Assembly: GCA_951799425.1 (NCBI GenBank)
Contig: OX637394.1
Location: 31,656,001 to 31,720,000, forward strand
Source: Ilex aquifolium
Taxonomy: Eukaryota > Streptophyta > Magnoliopsida > Aquifoliales > Aquifoliaceae
DNA: 64,000 nucleotides
Reading direction: 5' to 3'
Shown here: one piece after another, positions 54,750-64,000 of the stretch
Layout: the number at the start of each line of letters is the position of its first letter
How positions within the stretch are numbered: position 1 is the stretch's first letter
Program-made: the position numbers and the translations under genes
Notes under the pieces: generated by a model
The model's input: the letters and a program-made list of their open reading frames with translations, nothing else
Database searches by the model: none
Told to the model about the DNA's origin: nothing

Positions 54750-56838
54750 TTTCACTTATTTGCAAAAAACTTGTGCTCTCCAATTCACTTCCTCTCCACT
54801 TCATTTCAACTCCTACACATTCTAACACCTTATTTATGACCTCTACTCCACCAAAAACATGTGCTACACTTGTGAACCACAATTTGAAATTTCATGCCCC
54901 AAGTCATTACCGAAATTGCAATATGATTTAAAATTTCGATGCTTTCAAAACACAAGGTATGGATTTCTACATTTAACTACCAAAATGAATACCCACAAAT
55001 GTAAAACACATATTCAAATGACAAGAGAATTCCCAATTCCTACAAATATCAAAAGTTTGAGCACTATTCCCCTATCCCGCAAGCATAGGGCTACCTAACA
55101 CATCGTTCAAATACCCGAACCAAGCACACATGAGTATCATCATGGCTTTAAATACTATTCTAGAGTATGCACATACACAATCATTTTCAAACTCGTGTGT
55201 GTGTGTAATGGACATGTAATTGAAGCATTTACACAACAGAGTTCACATTCACTTTGGCTATCCAAATTAAGCTTCGATGCAACCTCACCAAAGGTGTCTC
55301 TCAACAATGAATCACACTAGTTATCCTGGCATGCTCTCTATGTGTATATGTGAGATGGAATCTTATGCACAAAACGAAGTGTGGTCACATATAATCCAAA
55401 AATGAAGTACGCATAATAATAATGAAACAACCTTGACATAATCTCATGAAAGGAATGCTAGGGCATTAGATAGCGAAATCAACCTTTCTTTCTTTTTTTA
55501 AAGTATGGTATCCCCATGCTTTCTCTAGATCATTTAGGAATTTCAAGGGTTATAATTGGGCCTTGGGGTGATATTTAGGCAAAAGAAATGAAGGATATAG
55601 GATAATAAAGAGGGTTGTTCCGAGTGCATGACATTTATTTCAAAAAGATCTCTCTTTTTATGGGATTTACACCATCACTTCATTCTTTATTTCTTTTTCT
55701 TCTTTTCCTTAACATTTTCCTTTTTTCTTTGATCATTCTATTTTCATTCACCCCTTTCTCACTCTTTTTTTCTTGGATTTCTCATTCTTTTTCATTCAAA
55801 ATTTGAATTCCACATTCATTGTCCCTTTTGTTGGGTTTCCACATCACCATTCCTTCTCTTTTCATGTTCAATCATGGTTAGCTCTTTGAACAACCAAGGT
55901 GTGGTAAACTTTTTATCATTTTTCACCGGCTTGGTTAAATGTGTGGCATGGAAACGAATTTTCAACAAGGCTCAAACATGGCACTAGGGATGATTTCACA
56001 AGAACAAGGCTAAGAATCAAAATAGATCAAGGACAACCTAATATCATTTCTAGATAGGCATGGGGGAGCATTTTACATATCAAGACAAAGTCAGTCAACT
56101 ACCCAAATACACCTAACCAAGACAAGCATAATGAGATTATTGAACACATTTGGAATTTGAAAAATTGTTCCATGCGTAAATGTAAATTCCCTCCAATAAG
56201 GATTGGCACTAAAGCTCTCATGGGTCCTTACTCATCTCCACTATTCATGTCAAGCACTAAAATGTGAACTCAATCCGTAAATTGTCAAAATTACACATTC
56301 AAGGTGCACTTAAAGTTGATTTCAAAAGCCAACACATATGTGATACTTGAGCATATGATGAACTTCTATAATGTGCTCATGTATTCAAGGTTCAACGCAA
56401 ATATCAACATATCAACAAACCCATCACACTCTAAATAGGGGAATACATATCAACATTCAGATATTTTTCACAAAAATTTTCACATAATTTGCAACTATTG
56501 TAAACAAAAATTTGTAGAATATGTGAAAGTTGAATTTCACCACAAAAATTTGGTATTATCAACAAAAAATTTCCACAAACATTGGTGTATCATACAAATG
56601 GTGCACCTCACCCCCCAACTTGATTCATGCATTGTCCTCAATGCAACAAAAAAGATATGATATGCAATGAAGGACTGTAAAAAGATGAGTAGGGTTAGAG
56701 AACACCTCACACTTGAGCTTTGACAAAAATACCTATATTTGCAACTAAGAAAGACAACATTATACGCAAAGATAAAGTAAGTAAACATAACAAATAAAGT
56801 AAGTAAAAACGATTGTACACTAAAGATCATATGAACAG
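54750..56838 (-). other. Untranslated region between integrase and env-position ORF of element K
   Basis: About 2.1 kb without a supported gene. The part at 55,480-56,640 is strongly conserved with element J (26,236-27,330). The part at 54,760-55,480 has no match that I can see in the window. Frames in it are short products of pyrimidine runs. Confidence 0.7.
56611..56621 (-). other. Internal polypurine tract of element K
   Basis: The minus strand reads AAGTTGGGGGG about 220 bp after the integrase stop, followed by GTGAGGTGCAC. J has the same sequence at 27,273. Confidence 0.65.
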
Positions 56839-58025
56839 TTATTCCTCCAAAAGGTCAGGGTATACCGGATCTACCAATTCTTCCTCCACCCCTTGACTTT
56901 CAATTCCCTCACAAAATGGCTTAAGTCTTTGGCCATTGACCTTGAATGTCTTGCCATCCTCGGGGTTGGTGATTTCCACAACTCCATTGGGGTAGGCCAC
57001 CTTAACAAGATAGGGGCCATCCCAATGGGATTGGAGTTTTCCTTGAAAAATCGAGAGACGAGAATTGTACAAGAGCACTTTTTGTCCAGGCTCAAATGAT
57101 TTCCTCGTAATGGATTTTTCATGAAAGATCTTAACCCTCTCTTTTGAAATTTTTGAGCTCTCATACGCAACTCTTTGAATCTCTTCTAATTCATTCATCT
57201 CTAACTTCCTATTCTCTCCGGCCATTCTCAAATTGAAATTTAAGGTCTTGATGGCCCAATAAGCTTTGTGCTCCATTTCAACCGGTAAATGACAAGCCTT
57301 GCCATAGACGAGCCTATAGGGAGACATACCTAGAATTGTCTTACAAGTAGTGCGGTAAGCCCAAAGGGCATCGGTTAACCTAAATGACAAATCCTTCCTA
57401 TTGGGGTTCACCGTTTTCTCTAGGATGTTCTTGATTTCCCTATTAGCCAACTTGGCTTAGCCATTGGTCTATGGGTGATATGCAATGGACACCTTGTCTG
57501 TGACGCAATACTTATGCATTAAAGATGCAAATGACCTATTACAGAAATAAGAACCACCATCGCTTATCATAGCACGAGGCATCCCAAACCTCGAAAAAAT
57601 GTTCTTCTTGAGAAACTTGACCATGACCCGATGGTCATTGGTCTTGGTTGGGATAACCTCCACCCATTTGGACACGTAGTCCACTGCTAGCAGAATGTAT
57701 ATGTAGCCAAATGACACGAGAAAGGGACCCATGAATTCGATGGCCCAACAGTCAAATATCTCAATAACAAGTACAGGGGAGAGGGGCCTCATGTTCCTTC
57801 GGTTCAAACTACCTAAACGTTGGCACCTATTGCATTCTTTATAGAAATAAAAAAGTCTTTAATTAATGAGGGCCAATAAAAAATTGATTGTAAAACCTTC
57901 GTCGAGGTCTTCTTTGAAGAGAAATGGCCACCGCAAGCCTCTGAATGGCAAAATGCTAAGACGTCCCGTTGTTCATTCTCAGGTAAGCATCCCTTCATGA
58001 GTTGATCTGGGAAATACTTGAACAA
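56839..58025 (-). pseudogene. pol: Integrase of element K, catalytic triad damaged
   Basis: The zinc finger starts with CHSEACGGHFS (about 57,940) and is broken by a frameshift near 57,840 before CxRCQRLG. The core reads WAIEFMGPF, so the first catalytic Asp is Glu. The second Asp is kept (MISDGGSYF). Two stops flank the last motif, where AKLANRE has Lys in place of the catalytic Glu of AELANRE in element O. From 57,450 the frame is open to its natural end (NGQRLKPF ... YPDLLEE, stop at 56,839). This C-terminal end is complete, unlike that of O. Confidence 0.88.
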
Positions 58026-58572
58026 GTACGGGTTGACAATGTAAAATTAATTCACATCCGCCATAAAAACTCCTTCTATCCTCAGGGCTCCAGTGCGGTG
58101 GTATTTGTCCTATAGCAAGATAATTGCATATGTCAGCATACCAAGGACAAATATAATTAATAGAAAGTAAATGCTCATTAGGGAAAAAGTTAGGGATAGG
58201 AATGTGCTCATCGGCATCTTGCACCACAAGTCGGGATAAATGGTCCGCCACCACGTTCTCAACTCCCTTTTTGTCTTTGATCATCAAGTTTAATTCTTGT
58301 TAGAGGAGTATCCACCTAATGAGTCTCAGTTTTGCATCCTTCGTAGACAACAGATACTTCAAAGCAGAGTGATCAGTGTAGACTACAATAGGTGAACCAA
58401 TGATGTAAGACCAAAATTTATCCAATGCAAATACTATGGCTAGCAACTCTTTCTCAGTGGTGGTGTAATTCATTTGTCCTTCATTAAGATTTTTACTAGC
58501 ATAGTATATTACATAAGGTCTCTTGTCTTCCCTTTGACCAAGCACAGCGCCGACCGCATAATCACTCGCGTC
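58026..58572 (-). pseudogene. pol: RNase H of element K
   Basis: After a stop at 58,573 (TGA for Cys in [10 protein letters not shown]) the frame gives SDYAVGAVLGQ, KELLAIVFALDKFWSY, VYTDHSALKYLL and, after one more stop at about 58,300, [12 protein letters not shown]. The catalytic acids are present. Confidence 0.82.
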
Positions 58573-59523
58573 TCACATAAGCTCAAAAGGTAAGTCCCAC
58601 TTGGGTGGTCGCATGATTGGAGGTGAAGTGAGCATGTTTTTCATTTTTTTAAACGATGCCTCATAATTATCGGACCACACAAATGGGACATCCTTGGAAA
58701 GTAAATTGGTCAAGGGTCGAGCCAATGCACTAAAGTCCTTTATAAAGCGACGATAAAAACCAGTATGGCCAAGAAACGACCTGATGTCTTTGATGACCAT
58801 CAGTGTGGGGAGGTTGGAAATTGCCTCAACCTTTGATTTGTCGACTTCAATCCCCTTTTCCGAAACAATGTGCCCAAGCACAATTCCTTGTGTCACCATG
58901 AAGTGGCACTTCTCCCAGTTGAGGACCAAGTTCTTCTCCTCACATCTCTCAAGTACTCTCTCTAAGTTATACAAACATCCTCCAAATGAATCCCCGAACA
59001 CTGAGAATTCATTCATAAAAACTTCCACGATCTTATCATCCATATCACTGAAAATCCCCATAACACATCTTTGAAAAGTCCTTGGGGCATTACACAACCC
59101 AAATGGCATGTGTCGGTAGGCAAAGGTACCATAGGGGCAAGTGAAGGTGGTATTTTCTTGATCCTCCAATGTGATCTCAATTTGATTGTAGCCGGAGTAT
59201 CCATCCAAGAAGCAATAGAATAAGTGTCCAGCTACTCTTTCCAACACTTGGTCGAGGAATGGCAATGGGAAGTGATCCTTTCTTGTGCAAGAGTTGACCT
59301 TCAGATAGTCAATGCACATTCTCCATCCGGTGACTACTCTTGTCGGAATCAACTCATTTTCCTCATTTGCAACCACTATAACTCCCGATTTCTTTGGCAC
59401 TACTTGAGTGGGACTCACCCCATTTACTGTCGACAATCGGGAAGATGATGCCCACATCAAGTAGCTTGAGTACCTTGTCCCTCACCACGTCCTTCATGAT
59501 CGGATTCAACCTTCTTTGTGGTT
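58573..59523 (-). pseudogene. pol: Reverse transcriptase of element K, catalytic Asp pair lost
   Basis: A frameshift lies at about 59,425 in SKWVSPTQVV. The frame is then open for 295 codons: VVTGWRMCIDYLKVNSCTRK, FLDGYSGYNQIEITLEDQEN and TFAYRHMPFGLCNAPRTFQR. The active site (about 59,010) reads VEVFMNEFSVFG where O has VFMDDFSVYG, so both catalytic Asp are changed (to Asn and Glu). The thumb ([32 protein letters not shown]) is intact. An RT with this site should not polymerise. Confidence 0.88.
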
Positions 59524-60489
59524 GTTAGGACGACTTGGAGTCTTCTTCAAGGTAGATGCGGTGTGTGCAAATGAGGGGGCTTATCCCCTTGTTGTCGGCA
59601 ATTGTCCAACAAATTGCTCCCCTGTGCCTCCTCAACACTTTCAATAGCTCTTCTTCTTGTTTTGCCTCCAAAGTTGAGCTAATTACCACCAGGAAGGTCT
59701 CATGGTCCCCCAAGAATGCGTATTTGAGGTTGGATGGTAATGGCTTCAACTCCAAGATGGGATCTTGCATAGTCGATGGAGGATCTTCTTCTCTTGATGT
59801 GGAAGCTTCTCAATTGTAGGGGTCCATATTTCTACCCCTTTCAAGCTCTCCGGCTCCCCTTGATCATCAACCTCTTCCTCCCTAAGCTCCAATGTGCTCA
59901 AAAGCTCCAAGTGATCCTCCACCAATGTTTCAATCCTATTGACTTCATGTACTTCCCCGTCATCCCCCGATTGCTTACAAAAATTGAACACGTTGAAGTC
60001 CATTGTCATGTTTCTGAAAGTAAGCTTCATCAATCCATTCCTATAATTAATAACAACATTAGAAGTAGCAAGGAACGTTCTACCTAGTATGATAGGAATT
60101 TGTGAGCTAGGGTTAGCAACCGGATGAGTTTCAAGCACAATAAAATCGACAAGGAAATAAAAATTGTCCACTTAGACTAAGACATCCTCAACTACTCCCC
60201 TTAGTGTTCGAATGCTTCGGTCCGCCAATTGAAGAGCGATTGGTGTTGGCTTCAACTCTTCAAGTTGGAGTTTTTGATACACCGAGTAGGGTAGGAGGTT
60301 GACACTTGCCCCCAAATCAAGAAGAGCTTGCTCCACCTGGAAATTCCCTATTGTGATGACAATGGTAGGGCATCCAGGGTCTTTTAACTTTGGTGGTGTG
60401 TTTGTCCTCAAAATTGAGCTCACTTGCTCGGTGTGGAATGCCTTCTTGTGCACATTTAGCTTCCTCTTCATGGTACATAAATCCTTCAA
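59524..60489 (-). pseudogene. pol: Protease and linker of element K
   Basis: The frame 60,489-60,172 carries CTMKRKLNVHKKAFHTEQ and the active site DLGASVNLLPYSVYQKL. A stop at 60,172 is followed by VDNFYFLVDFIVLETHP and IILGRTFLATSNVVINYRN. A frameshift near 59,770 leads to LELKPLPSNLKYAFLGDHE and the WTIADNKGISP RT entry. The protease active site is intact. Confidence 0.85.
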
Positions 60490-60862
60490 AATCTTGGCAC
60501 ATGAAGGGATTTGCTTTATGGCATCGAGGAGTGGGATGTTGATCTTAACCTACTTGAACATCTCAATAATATCATAATTGTTAGCCACCTTCATGGGTGG
60601 CTTCAAACGATTGGGAAAAGAGGCCGGAATGGGGGATGCATGCACACTTTCATCAACCATTTTTTCTTTCTCACTCACTTCACCCCCCTCGGAGTCATCC
60701 TTAGTCTCTTTTTCTTTTGTCAATGTGGTCTTGGATGAGAATTTTGGCACGATAGTCTTGTCAAATTGTTTGCCACTTCGAAGGGTGGTGACCATCATGA
60801 GTTGCTCATAACTCTCCTTTATAGGTTCGGATGACTCAATCACATGTTGGCCTCTAGGTTTT
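60490..60862 (-). pseudogene. gag: gag C-terminal tail of element K
   Basis: From about 60,862 the frame holds the F-like linker PRGQHVIESSEPIKES, TTLRSGKQFDKTIVPKF and an acidic Lys/Glu stretch (KEKETKDDSEGGEVSEKEK). The pre-protease segment follows. Upstream gag is replaced by LTR L, and the antisense LTR reads as the first residues of the open frame at 60,918-60,863. Confidence 0.8.
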
Positions 60863-61100
60863 TGATGAATGGGTTTTATACCTACGAATTGAGTATTTTT
60901 GGCTTGATGAAATTGCAAGTTTTCAATTATTTTATGTTCCTTTTTTTTTTTTTTTTTGTGTGTGTTTTGATGTTATTTTGTAGGGATCATCATTTGGAAG
61001 GAAACAAGAACATTTGGAAGGAAACAAGGTCAATTTGGAGCCTAAGTGTTGGATTTTTGAAGGCTAAGCAACAAGGGAAGCTCTAGGCTTAAAAAGGGAT

Positions 61101-61157
61101 CAGCGCAGTTGTGCTAGGACCAGCGCCCCTGCATTGATTTTAAGCGCTATTGCGCGT
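61101..61157. repeat. AGCGC/GCGCT words upstream of the TATA box of LTR L
   Basis: CAGCGCAG, CCAGCGCCC, the palindrome AGCGCT (61,143-61,148) and TGCGCG lie 85-140 bp upstream of the TATA box, in otherwise A/T-rich DNA. Confidence 0.6.
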
Positions 61158-61241
61158 GTGTTGGCTCTGGATGCGAATTCGGGCTTGTTTTTTAGCCGAA
61201 ATTGAACTCTAATGCCTCATATATGCTAGGGTTTGAGTGGG

Positions 61242-61249
61242 GATATAAG
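61242..61249 (+). promoter_or_regulatory. TATA box of LTR L
   Basis: GATATAAG is followed about 30 bp later by the likely start region. Confidence 0.5.
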
Positions 61250-62193
61250 AATACTGATTTTGGGGGCTGCTAAATATAGAATAAGGACCAAGGGTTGATA
61301 AAAAATTGAAGGCAAGAATCGAAGGAAGCGACGCGAAGAAAATCGGGATTGAAGGCTAGAGAGAGATTGAAGATTGCAACTAAGTTTTCAATTCTTTTCT
61401 CTTACTTTTAGTTCTTGATTTTTTGAGATTTTTTTTAATTTGAGGATGATTTTTTTCAATTACATTATGAACTAAATTTTTATTAAGATTGCAACGGAAC
61501 CTAATGTTTAGTTAAATTGACCTACTCTCGTTTCTAGTTGTTATTGATCATATATGAGTTATTTATCATATTTTGTGCTTAATATATAATTGTGTGGCCA
61601 ACAATTAATTTGATAACCTAGATGAAATTGGGAGATGAATTCTAGGTTTAGATCAGAATATGATGACATGCGTCTGGTTGATTCTTATTAGGATTGAATA
61701 GCTGGGTTTGTGTATAGGATATGAATATACCTATATGCCGTGTGTAACTTTTATGAGAGTTTGAACTTAATGAATCTATTCCAACTTATTTTGCATAGAA
61801 ATATAGTAATTTAATTGGGAGAGATATGTTTATCTTACTATCGGAAGAGGTTTGATAAATAATTTTGAAGTCATAGTTAACAACTTAATTTGATCAATTA
61901 ACTAGAAAGAGAGTGGAAAGATTTATACGAAGCATTAGGGGAAGTTGTAATCTTAAATTCTTTTATCCGGTAAGATCACTCATTGTTTAGTAATTTTAGA
62001 TTTAGTCTTAAATTAGTAATTCCATACTTCAATTCCAATTGTTTAAATAAAATCAAATTGATATAAAGTTAGTACTTGGAAGTTATTACCAATAATTCTC
62101 CGTGCGAACGATACTCTACTTATCACTTTATTACTTGTTGATCGTGTATACTTGCACGTAAATTGTCAATATCAAATTTGGGCAACAGGTTTT

Positions 62194-62211
62194 TGGCGCC
62201 GTTGCCGGGGA
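62194..62211 (+). other. Primer-binding site of element L, tRNA-Asp type
   Basis: TGGCGCCGTTGCCGGGGA is a perfect site 6 bp after the LTR end. Confidence 0.92.
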
Positions 62212-62317
62212 ATTATTTTAGTAATTATTTCAATATTAATTTCAATCAATTTGATCTTAGTTTAAACTTATTTAATTTTCTGTTTTAATTATTTTCGCAA
62301 GCACTCTTGAATTTTGT

Positions 62318-63730
62318 ATGCTAACACGATCTACAAGTCAGGAGCTACTACCGTACGAAGACGAAATCGAAAGAAGACTCTGAAACTTGCGAAAACAGTG
62401 TCAAGAAGTAAACAACCAACAAGCTATGGCTAAAGATGAACAAAAATTGTTAAGGGATTATGTTGTGCCGCTTGTGACGAAAATACAATCGAGTATTCAA
62501 AGGCCCGCAATTCAAGCAAACAATTTCGAGATCAAGCAGGGTACCATTCAAATAATTCAGAATTCAGTGCAGTTTGGGGGTTTGCCTAACGATGACCCAA
62601 ATGATCATTTTGTGAGTTTTCTGGAGATATGCGACACATTCAGATACAATGGGGTTTCTGAAGATGGGATTAGACTCCGACTTTTCCCTTTCTCACTTCG
62701 TGATAAAGCAAAGAGTTGGTTGCATTCATTGCCGCCGGGTTCTATTATTACGTGGTCAGATTTAGCTCAAAATTTTTTAGCTAAATTCTTTCCACCATCT
62801 AAAATTGCAAGGATGAGGAACGACATCACTTCATTCGCACAACATGATTCTGAGACTCTCTATGAAGCTTGGGAGCAATTCAAAGACTTACTCCGAAAAT
62901 GCCCTCACCATGGTATTCCTAATTGGTTGCAAGTTCGAATGTTCTACAACGGGTTGTTTAGTGCTACCCGAACTAGTATCGATGCAGCTGCAGGAGGGGC
63001 ATTGATGGGGAAGAATTTCGATGAAGCCTACGAGTTATTGGAGACGATGGCTGCCAACAATTATCAGTGGCCCTCTACAAGGATCAATCAGCCAAAGGTA
63101 GCAGGGATTTATGAAGTTGATGCGGTTACTGCATTGGCTGCACAGGTTGCTACATTGACAAAGAAAATTGATGCTTTATGAGTGCAACATATTCCGAGTG
63201 TGGCAGTTGTTTGTGAATTGTGTGCCGGGAACCATCCGAACAATCAATGTGCAATTAATCTAGAGTCAGTACAATACATTGGTAACCACAACAGGCAGCA
63301 ATATAGCAATAATTCCAACAATTATAACCCTGGTTGGGGGACTCATCCGAACTTTTCTTGGAATAATAATCAAGCCCAACCTTCTGCTCCAAGACAATCA
63401 TACCCACCAGGCTTTCAAAATCAAGCTCCACCAGAGCAGGAAAAGAAGTCAAATTTGGAGGAGCTGTTTTCCAGGTACATAGCACAAAGTGAGACAAGGA
63501 TGAACAGTATGGAAGTATCAATCTGAAACCTGGAAAATCAAATGGGTCAGCTTGCTAATGCCATTAACAACCGACCTCAAGACACTTTACCTAGCGATAC
63601 GGAGATCAATCCTAAGAGGGAAGGTAAGGAGCACTATAATGCTATTACATTACAAAGCGGAAAAGAGTTACCTGAGGTGGTTGGTGAACTCCAAAACAAT
63701 CACATGGAGATGATAGTGAGGGTAAAGAAA
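62318..63730 (+). pseudogene. gag: gag of element L
   Basis: The ATG at 62,318 opens MLTRSTSQELLPYEDEIERR, with a TGA about 20 codons in. The main frame then gives NFEIKQGTIQIIQNSVQFGG, DPNDHFVSFLEICDTF, LFPFSLRDKAKSWLHSLPPG and FKDLLRKCPHHGIPNWLQ: the Athila particle domain, complete. A stop at 63,179 is followed by a knuckle-like CELCAGNHPNNQC, an Asn/Gln/Pro-rich tail, a stop at 63,524 and NLENQMGQLANAI. Then come TLQSGKELPEVV and a frameshift near 63,720. Only four point lesions are seen. Confidence 0.88.
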
Positions 63731-64000
63731 TAAAAGATAGCAAGAATGTGGACCATGAAAAGAAGGAATGTGATCCAGTTGTAAATTCTAATGGAGGGAA
63801 TCTGAAACCTATTATGTCTCCCGTGCCGTTTCCACAATGTTTGCAGAAACAGAAGTGGAATAAGCAATTCTCTAAATTCATGGAAGTGTTTAAGAAGCTT
63901 CAAATAAATATCCCTTTCGCAGAAGCAGTGGAGGAAATGCCTAACTATGTGAAATTTTTGAAATAAATTCTGTCAAATAAGAGAAAACTATGTGATTTTG
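63731..64000 (+). pseudogene. pol: Pre-protease region of element L, cut by window end
   Basis: The frame at 63,748 gives VPFPQCLQKQKWNKQFSKF, then EVFKKLQINIPFAEAVEEMPNYVKFLK, the helix that precedes the protease in all Athila copies here. The window ends before the active site. Confidence 0.8.

Larger units (their letters stand above)
51058..60862 (-). mobile_element. Element K: Athila-type element with env-position ORF
   Basis: In minus-strand order from the right: gag tail (60,862-60,490), protease, RT, RNase H, integrase (to 56,839), second polypurine tract, about 2 kb untranslated, an ACCGGT palindrome cluster, an env-position ORF (54,366-53,140), the 3' polypurine tract and the 3' LTR of family D (51,058-52,712). 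The 5' part is lost to element L at 60,862/60,863. It is the only copy here that shows the whole pol-to-3' LTR arrangement. Confidence 0.85.
60863..62187 (+). repeat. 5' LTR of element L
   Basis: The 1,325-bp LTR runs from TGATGAATGG (just after K gag text ends at 'ctaggttt') to GGGCAACA before the primer site. It has a poly-T run at 60,938-60,956, AGCGC words at 61,101-61,157, a TATA box at 61,242 and a long A/T-rich R/U5. Both edges are inferred from the K break and the primer site, because no second copy is in the window. Confidence 0.75.
60863..64000 (+). mobile_element. Element L: Athila-type element, 5' part
   Basis: 5' LTR (60,863-62,187), a perfect tRNA-Asp primer site (62,194-62,211), leader and gag, up to the pre-protease helix at the window edge. 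Its gag is of the classic Athila type and differs from those of D, F, N and O. It is the innermost, and so the youngest, of the right-hand nest. Confidence 0.85.

Noticed and set aside
62194..62211. tRNA gene remnant
   Set aside because: Only the 18 bases complementary to a tRNA 3' end are present, next to an LTR; this is a primer-binding site. The same holds for the Met-type site at 4,683.

Overview
This window is a plant intergenic region made almost entirely of LTR retrotransposons, nested inside one another. I found no host protein gene, tRNA, rRNA or CRISPR array. The lineages point to an angiosperm with a large, repeat-rich genome. They are Athila-type Ty3 elements (tRNA-Asp-like primer sites, a polypurine tract after pol, an env-position reading frame), Tekay/Del-type chromoviruses (initiator-Met primer site, chromodomain) and one Tat-type fragment. 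The species cannot be told from the sequence. I use element letters A to R only as labels here.

Left half (1-24,405): each element ends on its right in a clean LTR edge that cuts a coding region of the next. An A-family LTR (1-1,200) sits in the gag of R (Tekay type, 1,201-6,968). R sits in the RT of D (Athila type, 6,969-11,953). D sits in the RT of F (11,954-16,812). F sits in E (16,813-23,930). E sits in the gag fragment of G (23,931-24,405). That is six levels. Two solo LTRs of R's own family lie inside R (1,778-4,187) and inside E (18,382-20,966).

Middle (24,406-35,325): J is a pol-less Athila-type element with an unusual tandem series of primer-site/LTR junctions. H is a Tekay-type remnant with an integrase-chromodomain end and a 3' LTR. 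Q is a Tat-type reverse transcriptase fragment that was hit by P.

Right half (35,326-64,000): P is represented by one LTR and a 172-bp gag scrap. Two A-family elements sit in it in opposite orientation: O (minus, nearly complete gag-pol) and N (plus). N's integrase is cut by K (minus). K carries an env-position ORF of the plant transposon protein type. K's gag is cut by L (plus), which runs off the window.

How the parts work together: each element should be transcribed from a TATA promoter in its 5' LTR, primed by a tRNA at the site next to it, and translated as Gag then protease, reverse transcriptase, RNase H and integrase. Every copy here is broken by stops, frameshifts, deletions or insertions, so all are treated as inactive. 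The most interesting signals are regulatory. (1) Clusters of short CpG palindromes occur in five LTR families, mostly upstream of the TATA box, with a different core word per family, and one cluster sits in front of K's env-position ORF. (2) The leaders of F and J have a consensus splice donor abutting a hairpin that shows covariation. (3) A second polypurine tract follows pol in E, J and K.
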